From Psychrobacter sp. MF31 (GTDB taxonomy: Bacteria; Pseudomonadota; Gammaproteobacteria; Pseudomonadales; Moraxellaceae), in the NCBI RefSeq assembly GCF_012847335.1, contig NZ_JABBDX010000007.1, positions 1-64,000 of the forward strand: a stretch of DNA of 64,000 nt, read 5' to 3'. The notes beneath the pieces are model-generated. The model saw nothing but the letters and a program-made list of their open reading frames with translations. It was not told where the DNA came from and did not search any database. Shown here piece by piece: positions 28,466 through 36,748 of the stretch (the stretch's first letter is position 1; the number at the start of each line of letters is the position of its first letter). A program made the position numbers and the translations under genes.

Positions 28466-29371
28466 ATGTGTCAACTGTTAGGAATGAACTGTAACAACCC
28501 AACCGATATCGGCTTTAGCTTTTCGGGGTTTCGGCAGCGCGGCGGCAATACTGACCGCCATGAGGACGGCTTTGGCATTGCCTTTTTTGAAAAAAGCAGC
28601 TGTGAATCCCAAAACGGCGGCAATTCGGCAACCGGACTTCGCGTGTTTCATGACAACCGACCCAGCCATTTGTCGCCGGTTGCTGATTTGGTCAATCATT
28701 ATCCGATTAAAGCGATGAACGTAATTGCCCATATCCGAAAAGCCACCCAAGGTCAAAACTGCTTGGCAAATACCCATCCGTTTGTCCGAGAAGTTTGGGG
28801 CGAGCAGTGGGTGTTTGCCCATAACGGTCAGATGAATAAAGCCTTTGTTGAGCGCTGCCGCCGGCTTCAAGACAATGGCAACGCAGTTCATTGTCAGCCG
28901 GTTGGTACGACCGATTCGGAAGTGGCGTTTTGCTACTTGATTAACCGGCTAAAAAGCACCTTTAAATCACGACCGGACGACAAGGTATTGTTTAACTTTT
29001 TGACCACGCAATGCCGATATTTGGCAGCAAATGGCTTGTTTAACTGCTTATTGTCAAATGGCACTTGGCAATTGGCTTATGCCGGAAGTTTGCTGTTTTA
29101 TCTCACAAGGCAAGCGCCGTTTGGCGAGGCAAAATTGTCTGATGAGGACTTGTCGATTAACTTTAGTGATGTGACCACTGACAATGATCGCGTGACCATT
29201 TTGGTGACTGTACCGTTGACCCAAAACGAGAAATGGCAACAGCTTGCGGTCAATGAGTGCCTCATCTTTCAAGATGGCGCGGTCATTCATCAAGACAGCC
29301 CAAGCCTTCGCAAGTTTTTGACGATTGACGAAGGTATAGCGATTGCAAGGGCGGTTGGGGCGAGTGTTTAG
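28466..29371 (+). CDS. Class II glutamine amidotransferase, YafJ-like (copy 2)
   Basis: Paralogue of the gene at 26016 (301 aa). MCQLLGMN gives the catalytic Cys and sets the start at ATG 28466. NPTDIGFSFSGF, DGFGIAFF, VIAHIRKATQGQ with NTHPF, FAHNGQ and GTTDSEVAFCYL are close to E. coli YafJ, so this copy looks catalytically standard. The C-terminal half (FNCLLSNGTW, FYLTRQAPFGEA, QLAVNECLIF) is also conserved in copy 1. Its 3' end overlaps the convergent ychJ by 4 bases. The acceptor for the released ammonia is unknown. Confidence 0.88.
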   Translation: MCQLLGMNCNNPTDIGFSFSGFRQRGGNTDRHEDGFGIAFFEKSSCESQNGGNSATGLRVFHDNRPSHLSPVADLVNHYPIKAMNVIAHIRKATQGQNCLANTHPFVREVWGEQWVFAHNGQMNKAFVERCRRLQDNGNAVHCQPVGTTDSEVAFCYLINRLKSTFKSRPDDKVLFNFLTTQCRYLAANGLFNCLLSNGTWQLAYAGSLLFYLTRQAPFGEAKLSDEDLSINFSDVTTDNDRVTILVTVPLTQNEKWQQLAVNECLIFQDGAVIHQDSPSLRKFLTIDEGIAIARAVGASV

Positions 29372-29916
29372 GGTAAAAACCGCCCACAACACCGCTTAAA
29401 CCTCTCCCCTGAGCCGCAACTACAAGGCTGCTTTTGGCTAATTTTAAAGTCAACGGTGGGGTCTAAAAAATACCACTGCGTCCTTTGGTTACGGTTTTCA
29501 ATTAAATTACTTTTAACCAAAACAAAGCTTGATAACTCATGATGCGCTTGCAAGCCGTTGTTATTCTTAAAGTACGCTTTAAATTCAACTTGATCGTGGT
29601 GTTTGCCGATGGGTTTATGATTAATAATTTCAAGCCCTGACCACTTGGTATCTTTTGCCCAAGCTGCAATCGCGTTTTTATCCAAAAGCGACTGCTGAGC
29701 GGGCAAGGTCGTTTTAACAATATAATCGGGATTGACCATCACAAACGCGCTATAGCGGCTGCGCATCAGCTGTTCGGCGGTTTTGGGCAGCTTGCCCTCA
29801 TGAAACGGCTTGCAGCAGTCAAGATAACTTTTGTACTCTGTTAAGTTTTCTAAACTTGAGTTTTCAGCGTCTGAACTTGACAATAAATCAGGCGTGATTT
29901 GACAGGGGCAGCGCAT
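29368..29916 (-). CDS. ychJ: YchJ-family SEC-C metal-binding protein
   Basis: Protein of 182 aa with Cys clusters at both ends: RCPC near the N-terminus with a second CC (about 34-35), and PCSCGSGERFKRCCG at the C-terminus, the SEC-C zinc motif. Between them lies the YchJ NTF2-like domain (LMRSRYSAF, YIVKTTLPAQQ, VEFKAYFK). The family is annotated UPF0225 and has no known reaction. Its ATG overlaps the stop of the upstream membrane-protein gene (TAATG), so the two are translationally coupled. Confidence 0.85.
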   Translation of the reverse strand: MRCPCQITPDLLSSSDAENSSLENLTEYKSYLDCCKPFHEGKLPKTAEQLMRSRYSAFVMVNPDYIVKTTLPAQQSLLDKNAIAAWAKDTKWSGLEIINHKPIGKHHDQVEFKAYFKNNNGLQAHHELSSFVLVKSNLIENRNQRTQWYFLDPTVDFKISQKQPCSCGSGERFKRCCGRFLP

Positions 29917-30647
29917 TAAATGACCTCCGAACCTTGTAAAAAGTCTTCAATAATATCAGGCAACACACCAACTTTGAGCTGTGACCACGGTTTTGGATTG
30001 GCAACGGTCTGCCAAAACGGCGAAAACGGCGGCGCGGCAAACAGCAATAGCGCAAGCAGCGCGTAAATGATGCCGTAGCGCCAGTTGTCTTTGTGCTGAT
30101 AAAACTTCATTGCTGTTCCCGCCGAGCGTTTGAGCGTCATTCCGGACAAATTGACGCTGTACATCTCATCAAGGGTTAAATGAACAAGCGCGCCCAAAAA
30201 CAAAAACAAACCATAAAACCAGCTTATCACCACGTCATTTTCAAAGCCGTAATAGCTCAGGCAGGTCAAAAGCAGCCCCAAAATTGCCATATACGGCACG
30301 GAGTGAATCACGCCGCGATGAACGGTCACTTTTTTAAACCATTTGAGCACCAAATAGCGCATCACCCCATAGCCCATAAACCAAAGCAAAATCAAAGAGA
30401 TAAGGCTTAACTGACTGCGCCAATGCATCACGAGGGCAAAGGCGACGATAAGCGAGGCGATATTAAAGCCAAATTTCACTGGCGTTGAGTGGTCGGAATC
30501 CAAATCTGGCAACAAGCCGCCGACCGTTCCAAGCGCGGTGCAGATTAAAAACCCCGAATCATTGACCAATCCTGCCTTATACACCGTAAGGCTGAGAACG
30601 GCGCTGACCGCAAACGCGCCGGTTAAGTGGGTATTAAAATTTGCCAT
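29916..30647 (-). CDS. YdjM-family membrane-bound metal-dependent hydrolase
   Basis: Inner-membrane protein of 243 aa in the LexA-regulated YdjM (PF04307) family. Conserved polar motifs lie at helix ends: NTHLTGA (about 4-10), LLPDLDSDHSTPVKF (about 46-60), HRGVIHSV (about 116-123) and HLTLDEMYS. These His and Asp residues are thought to bind a metal. About five to six TM helices alternate with them. Start taken at ATG 30647, since an upstream TTG frame start is weaker. I see no LexA box in the 120 bases upstream. The family's substrate is unknown. Confidence 0.82.
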   Translation of the reverse strand: MANFNTHLTGAFAVSAVLSLTVYKAGLVNDSGFLICTALGTVGGLLPDLDSDHSTPVKFGFNIASLIVAFALVMHWRSQLSLISLILLWFMGYGVMRYLVLKWFKKVTVHRGVIHSVPYMAILGLLLTCLSYYGFENDVVISWFYGLFLFLGALVHLTLDEMYSVNLSGMTLKRSAGTAMKFYQHKDNWRYGIIYALLALLLFAAPPFSPFWQTVANPKPWSQLKVGVLPDIIEDFLQGSEVI

Positions 30648-30770
30648 AACGTCCAAACTATGAAATTAACTAAATCAGGCAAATCAAGCGTTTATCCACT
30701 GCTGATCATCCCGATAAAAGGTGCGCTATGATACCATGATGCCCATTTTTCGGCGAAAGGCGTTTTGACA

Positions 30771-31727
30771 ATGACCTCAAAAACTTTAGAAATTGCAGTA
30801 AATCCTAACCAAGCTGATTTTGCAGACATCAACTGGCAAGCGCCTTGGCTTTGGCATCTCAACCATCGTGAGATATTAGAAAACGGTGTGAAGGCAATCA
30901 TTAACGATAATTTAAAAAATCCCTCTACCCAGCCGCCAAATTTTGACAGCACCGAAATTGCCGAGATACTCAATCAAGCGTTAGCAAAAATAAACGCAGA
31001 AAAAGGTAACGCGGCAACCACTTTTCCAACTGCTGGCATGGCGGCAAAACCGCTGCAATTTGTCTCGCAAAATGCGCTGACTGAGGGGGAGGGCTACGAA
31101 GCGTTTATCAGCAAATCAGGGCAAATCCCCACCCGCGATAACTTGCATGATTTGTTCAATGGCAGCATTTGGCTAACCTTTCCCAAAACCAAAGCTCGGC
31201 TCAATTTTCACCATATGCATCAAATTAATCAAATTGGCGAGGCGCAAGGTCGCGGCAGGGTTCGCGATACCATTACCGTTTTTGATGAAAATGGTGCGAT
31301 TTTGGTGACGGCAAATCCCAATATTGGCGAGGCGCTCAAAAATTTTAATTGGCAAGACTGTTTGGTCAATCCGCGCGCCGATTGGGACAATCCGACCGCC
31401 CCAAAAGCGGACGCCAAAGCTGCTGTTTATATTTTTGGTCATGCCTTACTTGAGCAGCTGATTGCCCCGCGAAAGCCGCTTTGCGCTCATAGCTTAATCA
31501 TTCACGTTGACGCCAGTTTTTTTGCCAAATCGATGATTGACAAAATGGCGTATTTGGATGAGGTGTTAGCCACCGCCGTTGATGAGTTGTTATCAAAGGA
31601 TAACGTCACGCCCAAGCAATTATCGCCGCTACCGATTTTGGGCGTTCCAAATTTTTGGAAAGAAAACGAGGATAAAGAGTTTTATAACGATAATTTTGTA
31701 TTTCGCAGTGGTCGCCGAAAATCATAA
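30771..31727 (+). CDS. DUF3025 domain protein
   Basis: Cytoplasmic protein of 318 aa. The central segment DLFNGSIWLTFPKTKARLNFHH (given in part: WLTFPKTKARLN at about 142-153) is the hallmark of DUF3025, a proteobacterial family without known function. An acidic stretch (TVFDENGAI) and FGHALLEQL with HADASFF-like residues (LIIHVDASFF) follow. ATG 30771 is favoured, as AAAGG lies 10 bases upstream; a TTG two codons earlier is also open. Monocistronic by position. Confidence 0.75.
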   Translation: MTSKTLEIAVNPNQADFADINWQAPWLWHLNHREILENGVKAIINDNLKNPSTQPPNFDSTEIAEILNQALAKINAEKGNAATTFPTAGMAAKPLQFVSQNALTEGEGYEAFISKSGQIPTRDNLHDLFNGSIWLTFPKTKARLNFHHMHQINQIGEAQGRGRVRDTITVFDENGAILVTANPNIGEALKNFNWQDCLVNPRADWDNPTAPKADAKAAVYIFGHALLEQLIAPRKPLCAHSLIIHVDASFFAKSMIDKMAYLDEVLATAVDELLSKDNVTPKQLSPLPILGVPNFWKENEDKEFYNDNFVFRSGRRKS

Positions 31728-31929
31728 ATCCTTTATAAGAAGATAAAATAATAACCGTTCTTAGTAAGCGCTTGTTTTGGTTACCATTGTGCCACGATTT
31801 GCTTCTTAGTTGGCGTTAACAAAGGTTCGGCAATTTGATAAGGTAAAGGGATGAATGATGCCAATTTGGGTCATTTTAAGCCACTTTGATAACGATAAAA
31901 ATCTAAAACCAAAATAAAAGGACGCCACC

Positions 31930-34776
31930 ATGAGCGATATTTTTAATGTCAAATCCAAGCTGAGCGCGGCAGGGAAAGACTATTCTTATTTTAGCTTGAC
32001 CAAGCTTGCTGAGCGCTTTGATAACATCAATAGCTTGCCATACTGCATGAAAATTGTTCTTGAAAATCTGCTTCGCCACGAAGATGGCGGTCAGTCGGTC
32101 GGTCAAAAGCACATCGAAGCGGTTGCCAAATGGGACTGCGGCGCCGAGCCCTCCCAAGAAATTGCCTTTATGCCGGCGCGAGTAGTGCTTCAAGATTTCA
32201 CCGGCGTGCCCTCGGTTGTCGATTTGGCAGCGATGCGTGATGCTGTGGTCAAGCTTGGCGGAAACGCTGAGCAAATTAACCCGTTTATCCCAAGTGAGCT
32301 GGTTGTTGACCATTCGGTTCAGGTGGACGTTTATGGCCGTGAGGATGCCCTTGATTTAAATAAAAAGATTGAGTTTGAGCGCAACAATGAGCGTTATGAG
32401 TTTTTGCATTGGGGCAAACAAGCATTTAAAAACTTTGTGGTCGTACCCCCTGCTACTGGAATTGTGCATCAAGTCAACCTTGAGTATTTAGCGCGCGTGG
32501 TCATGGAAGCTGAAACTGATTTCGGCGATGGCAAGGAATTAACGGCGTATCCGGATACCGTTTTTGGCACGGACAGCCATACGACGATGATTAATGGCAT
32601 TGGCGTGTTAGGCTGGGGCGTAGGCGGCATTGAAGCTGAAGCGGCAATGCTCGGTCAGCCGTCCTCGATGCTCATTCCACAAGTGGTTGGCTTTGAGCTG
32701 ACGGGAAAATTAAGCGAAGGCGTCACCGCTACCGACTTGGTGCTTCGTGTCGTTGAAATGCTGCGCGCTCATGGCGTCGTGGGCAAATTTGTGGAATTTT
32801 TTGGCGAAGGTCTTGCGCAAATGCCGCTTGCTGATCGCGCCACCATTGCCAATATGTCGCCTGAATACGGTGCCACTTGCGGGATTTTTCCGATTGATGA
32901 GGTGGCGATTAACTATTTGCGACTGTCCGGTCGTGATGAAGCGCATATCGAATTGGTCGAAGCTTACGCCCGAGCTCAAGGGCTTTGGCATGATGAAAAT
33001 AGTGAAAGGGCGTGCTATTCAAGTATGCTGCATTTGGATATGGCAACGGTTGTGCCGTCGCTTGCAGGACCTAAACTGCCGCATCAGCGCATTGCTTTAG
33101 CTGATATGCACCAAAGCTTTGGCGAAACGCTGCATACGATGAAAAAAGACCGTAAAGCGGAGGTTAAAGGCAAAGTCCGCTTTGACCAAGAAGGCGGCAA
33201 ACAAGAACAAGCCAAAGAGCTTGCCGTCAATCCAAAACTAGAGGTTGCCACCGAAGTTCCCCACGACAAAAACGCCCCAAAAGGCGTGTTTTCAACGGTA
33301 ACGATTAACGATAAAGAACATAAGCTTTGCGACGGCTCAGTGGTTATTGCTGCGATTACCTCGTGTACCAACACCTCAAACCCTGCCGTGATGATTGGCG
33401 CAGGATTGGTTGCCAAAAACGCGGCGGCAAAAGGACTGAAAGCCAAACCTTGGGTCAAAACCTCCTTAGCGCCCGGTTCTAAAGTGGTCACCGACTATCT
33501 TCATAAAACCAACCTGATGGATGAGCTTGAAAAAGTGGGCTTTTACCTTGTTGGTTACGGCTGTACCACCTGTATTGGCAACTCAGGACCCCTGCCGGAT
33601 GTCATCGAGCAAGGTATTAAAGACAACGATTTGGTCGTGTCATCCGTACTGTCAGGTAACCGTAACTTTGAAGGTCGAATTCATCCGTCGGTAAAAACCA
33701 ACTATTTAGCCTCACCGCCCCTTGTAGTTGCTTATGCTTTAGCCGGAACGGTTGATATTGACTTAACCCATCAGCCGCTTGGCATAGACTTGGAGGGCAA
33801 CGACGTTTATTTAAAAGACATCTGGCCAACCTCAAGCCAAATTGATGAGCTGATTGCTAATAATATTGATGCCGACATGTTCCATAAAAACTATGGCAAA
33901 GTCTTTGAAGGTAGCGAAGAGTGGAACGCCATTCATTCCTCATCAAGTCAGCTTTATCCGTGGAATGAAGCGTCAACCTATATCAAAAACCCGCCATTTT
34001 TTGATGACATGGCAATGGAACCGGAAGGTATTAGCGATATCAAAGACGCTCGGGTTTTAGGCATCTTTGGTGACAATATCACCACCGACCATATCTCTCC
34101 TGCTGGCAGCATTGCCCCTGATTCTCCTGCTGGAAAATATTTGCAAGATCGCGGTGTCATGCCTGCTGACTTTAACAGCTACGGCTCACGTCGTGGCAAT
34201 GATGCCGTGATGACGCGAGGTACTTTTGCCAACATCCGCATTAAAAACCTCATGATGGACGGTGAGGAAGGCGGCTATACGTATTACTTTAAAGGCAATA
34301 ACGCTACTCTTAGCGATGGCGAAAAAATGCCCATTTACGACGCCGCCATGAAATATAAAGAAGATAAACGACCGCTTATCGTCATTGGCGGTGAGGAATA
34401 TGGTACCGGATCAAGTCGCGATTGGGCAGCAAAAGGCACCAACTTACTTGGCGTAAAAGCCGTTCTTGCCGCGTCGTTTGAGCGAATCCACCGCTCAAAC
34501 CTCATTGGCATGGGCGTGCTGCCACTGACTTTTATGGAAGGTGAGAGCGCCCAGTCGCATCAGCTTGATGGCTCAGAAGTCATCAGCATCTCAGGGCTTG
34601 ATGACCCAAACAGCCACACCGCAACGGTCACTGCCACCCGAGCCGATGGCAGCACGACTCACTTTGACGTTCATATCATGCTACAAACGCCAAAAGAGCG
34701 CGAGTACGTTTGCCACGGCGGCGTCTTGCATTACGTCCTTCGGCAATTGGCTTGTGAAAATAAGCAAGCCTCTTAA
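31930..34776 (+). CDS. acnA: Aconitate hydratase AcnA
   Basis: TCA-cycle enzyme that interconverts citrate and isocitrate through a [4Fe-4S] cluster. The three cluster Cys are in ITSCTNTSNP and GYGCTTCIGNSGP. GTDSHTTMING, GVGGIEAEA and the swivel-domain GEEYGTGSSRDWAAKG are present. It belongs to the AcnA/IRP1 type rather than AcnB. Length 948 aa against 891 in E. coli; the difference is mainly a Lys/Glu-rich insert at about residues 398-450, just before the cluster Cys segment. SD AAAAGGA lies before ATG 31930. It has its own terminator. AcnA homologues can bind mRNA when the cluster is lost. Confidence 0.96.
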   Translation: MSDIFNVKSKLSAAGKDYSYFSLTKLAERFDNINSLPYCMKIVLENLLRHEDGGQSVGQKHIEAVAKWDCGAEPSQEIAFMPARVVLQDFTGVPSVVDLAAMRDAVVKLGGNAEQINPFIPSELVVDHSVQVDVYGREDALDLNKKIEFERNNERYEFLHWGKQAFKNFVVVPPATGIVHQVNLEYLARVVMEAETDFGDGKELTAYPDTVFGTDSHTTMINGIGVLGWGVGGIEAEAAMLGQPSSMLIPQVVGFELTGKLSEGVTATDLVLRVVEMLRAHGVVGKFVEFFGEGLAQMPLADRATIANMSPEYGATCGIFPIDEVAINYLRLSGRDEAHIELVEAYARAQGLWHDENSERACYSSMLHLDMATVVPSLAGPKLPHQRIALADMHQSFGETLHTMKKDRKAEVKGKVRFDQEGGKQEQAKELAVNPKLEVATEVPHDKNAPKGVFSTVTINDKEHKLCDGSVVIAAITSCTNTSNPAVMIGAGLVAKNAAAKGLKAKPWVKTSLAPGSKVVTDYLHKTNLMDELEKVGFYLVGYGCTTCIGNSGPLPDVIEQGIKDNDLVVSSVLSGNRNFEGRIHPSVKTNYLASPPLVVAYALAGTVDIDLTHQPLGIDLEGNDVYLKDIWPTSSQIDELIANNIDADMFHKNYGKVFEGSEEWNAIHSSSSQLYPWNEASTYIKNPPFFDDMAMEPEGISDIKDARVLGIFGDNITTDHISPAGSIAPDSPAGKYLQDRGVMPADFNSYGSRRGNDAVMTRGTFANIRIKNLMMDGEEGGYTYYFKGNNATLSDGEKMPIYDAAMKYKEDKRPLIVIGGEEYGTGSSRDWAAKGTNLLGVKAVLAASFERIHRSNLIGMGVLPLTFMEGESAQSHQLDGSEVISISGLDDPNSHTATVTATRADGSTTHFDVHIMLQTPKEREYVCHGGVLHYVLRQLACENKQAS

Positions 34777-34790
34777 CGTTTATCAAAAGA

Positions 34791-34823
34791 ATAAAAACCT
34801 GACTAAATGGTCAGGTTTTTTAT
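34791..34823 (+). terminator. Terminator of acnA
   Basis: AAACCTGAC, TAAATG and GTCAGGTTTTTTA: a 9-bp stem with a T run, 15 bases after the acnA stop. Confidence 0.88.
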
Positions 34824-34839
34824 GGAGTTAACCTAGCCA

Positions 34840-34873
34840 AAAAAAAGACCCAAATCACAGTTGAGTCTTTTTT
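34840..34873 (-). terminator. Terminator of the minus-strand membrane protein gene
   Basis: AAAAAGAC-CAA and TTG-GTCTTTTT flank a short loop, with A and T runs on both sides. It lies 20 bases past the stop of the gene at 34893-35933. Confidence 0.7.
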
Positions 34874-34892
34874 ATTATTTTTTAAAATCTGC

Positions 34893-35933
34893 TTACTTAG
34901 TATTATGACCCCAAGTCACAATGGGTTTTGCTAAGCGATAATTGGCAGCGGCTTTTTTCGCGCCAGCAATGCTCGCAATAAAGGTTAAAATGGTGCTAAT
35001 TAACCAAAACAGACCCGTAAATAGCGCCGCTTTTCGAGCCGCTTTTTCAGCTTGTTGCAATTTTTCTTCGGCAGTTTGTTTGGCATCGTTAACGTACTGC
35101 TCAGTTTTTACTTGATACTCTTTAAACGATTTGACAATTTCTTGACGCGTTTGGATTGCTTCAGATTGGCTTAAGCCTTGTTGTTGCAAGCGCGCGATAA
35201 ATTCAGGACCTTCAAGCGTTTGTTCGACACTGGTCATGCGCTGTTTGGCATAATCATCGATATGACGCCACGTATCAAGGTCGGTAAAGTCCATATTAGC
35301 CACTTGAGCTTTGGTATTGTCAAAAATGTCCTGCAACACATTGCTGACCGCCGCAACTTGACGCTGATCTAAATTGTCCGTATTTTTAGCAACGATCGCT
35401 TGAACGTCTTCTTTGCTAATATTTCCTGAAACTTTTTGGTAAACTTCTTCTGCTTTTTGCTGAACCGAACCATTTTGCGCCGCCGCTCCAGCGCCTGCCG
35501 CGCCAATGGTTGCAGCTCCTGCTGCAGTTTGGGCAACGGTACTTACTGTGCCGCCAACGGCATTTCCCGCGCTTGCTAAAATCCCAGTGGCGCTGCTTAA
35601 GGTAAAAAATGTGGTCAATAAAACAATACAAGCTGCGGTGAGCATTCCGGTTAAGGTCGCATCTTTTTGATCGATATCAGTACCATCTCCAAAAAGCGCT
35701 TCTGGCGCCGAATATTTAATCGCAAAATAGCCTGCGATAAACGCGCTGACAATCGCTGTAACGGCAGCATAAATGCCAGCGGCAATGCTGGTACCTTTTA
35801 AATCAAATGGCAAAAATGAGCTGAGTACCAACGCCAAAGCAATCATTGCCATGACAACCATCAGCCCCATAATCAATCCGGCGATCACGCCGCGCCAAGA
35901 AGGGCGCCTTTGTGGTGAATAAGTCATTAACAT
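34893..35933 (-). CDS. Membrane-anchored coiled-coil protein of unknown function
   Basis: I do not recognise this 346-aa protein. Two to three TM helices lie at the N-terminus (about 14-38, 48-68 and 95-118), then an Ala/Gly-rich hinge (about 120-155). A long helical, charged region follows (about 160-300; QQKAEEVYQKV, repeated Gln, Lys and Glu), and one C-terminal TM hairpin (about 303-325) re-enters the membrane. The helical part therefore probably projects as a coiled coil between two anchors. Start at ATG 35933 because AAGGA lies 6 bases upstream. Monocistronic. It may be a stress or envelope scaffold, but nothing in the sequence shows this directly. Confidence 0.6.
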   Translation of the reverse strand: MLMTYSPQRRPSWRGVIAGLIMGLMVVMAMIALALVLSSFLPFDLKGTSIAAGIYAAVTAIVSAFIAGYFAIKYSAPEALFGDGTDIDQKDATLTGMLTAACIVLLTTFFTLSSATGILASAGNAVGGTVSTVAQTAAGAATIGAAGAGAAAQNGSVQQKAEEVYQKVSGNISKEDVQAIVAKNTDNLDQRQVAAVSNVLQDIFDNTKAQVANMDFTDLDTWRHIDDYAKQRMTSVEQTLEGPEFIARLQQQGLSQSEAIQTRQEIVKSFKEYQVKTEQYVNDAKQTAEEKLQQAEKAARKAALFTGLFWLISTILTFIASIAGAKKAAANYRLAKPIVTWGHNTK

Positions 35934-35939
35934 AATCAT

Positions 35940-36263
35940 TCCTTATTATAATCTATTGTAGTTTTGTTCTAAAACAAGAAGCGCTTTAAGTAAATTAAGC
36001 TAGGTTATTAATCAGTAATATAAAATCTTTGATGACAATTAATATTAAAAATTAATTTAACAAGTCTTTAATAACCCTTAGCGTAAAGCACTTTGCAACA
36101 AATGAGTAAGTGACTTCGGTAGGAAAACCATAGCATTGTGTATATCACTGTAATGATGTGTCACAAAGCAACAATCATGTAAAAGAAGTTTGGAAAATTA
36201 TCAGAAAAGATAACTAGGCTTTTGAAATTACAAGAAAAATAGCAGAAAACAAAAAGATGGGCA
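35940..36263. other. AT-rich intergenic region without a recognisable gene
   Basis: About 320 AT-rich bases between the promoter side of the membrane-protein gene and the tRNA terminator. I see no ORF with an SD, no tRNA and no strong hairpin. The half near 35940 should hold the promoter of the minus-strand gene. Confidence 0.5.
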
Positions 36264-36300
36264 TAAAAAAAGCCCAATCTTTATGATTGGGCTTTTTGTG
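36264..36300 (-). terminator. Terminator of the tRNA-Ala/tRNA-Glu operon
   Basis: AAGCCCAATC, TTTAT and GATTGGGCTT form a perfect stem. On the minus strand it ends in a seven-T run, about 50 bases past tRNA-Glu. Confidence 0.88.
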
Positions 36301-36346
36301 GCAAATCACTTCAGTCTGACCAATTGCTGAGTTGACGCCGAAATAG

Positions 36347-36422
36347 TGGCGTCCCCACGGGGATTCGAACCCCGGTTACCGCCGTGAAAGGGCGATGTCC
36401 TAGGCCTCTAGACGATGGGGAC
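36347..36422 (-). tRNA. tRNA-Glu (TTC)
   Basis: On the minus strand, the acceptor GTCCCCA pairs with TGGGGAC, the anticodon loop is CTTTCAC with anticodon TTC, and the T-arm is GGTTCGAATCC. Discriminator G and an encoded CCA end the gene. It is 76 bases long and lies 105 bases after tRNA-Ala in the same transcript. Confidence 0.96.
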
Positions 36423-36527
36423 GCAAAGAGTGATATATTGCTATATCGATCAATATCAGTTGCTTTTTCAAGCTTGCCTAGGTGCTGATATTGAATCTTA
36501 GCAAGAAAGTTAATAAATTAACTAGCT

Positions 36528-36603
36528 TGGTGGAGCTAAACGGAGTCGAACCGTTGACCCCTTGCATGCCATGCAAGTGCTCTACCAACTGAGCTATAGC
36601 CCC
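36528..36603 (-). tRNA. tRNA-Ala (GGC)
   Basis: On the minus strand, the acceptor GGGGCTA pairs with TAGCTCC (one G-T), the anticodon stem CTTGC/GCAAG carries loop ATGGCAT with anticodon GGC, and the T-arm is GGTTCGACTCC. It ends in an encoded CCA; 76 bases. First gene of the tRNA pair. Confidence 0.96.
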
Positions 36604-36621
36604 TCGCTAAGAGTGATGCGT

Positions 36622-36650
36622 ATTTTAGGGAATGCTTGTGGGGTTGTCAA
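36622..36650 (-). promoter_or_regulatory. Sigma-70 promoter of the tRNA-Ala/tRNA-Glu operon
   Basis: On the minus strand TTGACA (36650-36645) and TAAAAT (36627-36622) are separated by exactly 17 bases. Transcription should start about 12 bases before the mature tRNA-Ala end. This is among the strongest promoter matches in the window. Confidence 0.85.
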
Positions 36651-36673
36651 CACTTTATTTTAAAAAAAGTTTA

Positions 36674-36723
36674 AAAAAACAGCGCCGAGTGAATAAAAAA
36701 CTATCCTTATGACCTCGGCGCTG
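36674..36723 (-). terminator. Terminator of gltX
   Basis: CAGCGCCGAG (36680-36689) and CTCGGCGCTG (36714-36723) form a perfect 10-bp GC-rich stem around a 24-base loop. On the minus strand the stem is followed by TTTTTTT. It separates gltX from the tRNA operon. Confidence 0.85.
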
Positions 36724-36748
36724 ATTTAAGACTTTGATTTTAATAAAC

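Noticed and set aside
32710-33491. Open frames on the strand opposite acnA
   Set aside because: They are shadows of a conserved gene, with no SD or recognisable domain.
36347-36603. tRNA genes as an integration site of a genomic island
   Set aside because: No duplicated tRNA 3' end, integrase or foreign-looking cargo is seen on either side.
36674-36723. 10-bp perfect inverted repeat with a 24-base loop as a recombination site next to tRNA genes
   Set aside because: It lies right after gltX and is followed by seven T on that strand, so a terminator explains it. No integrase is present.
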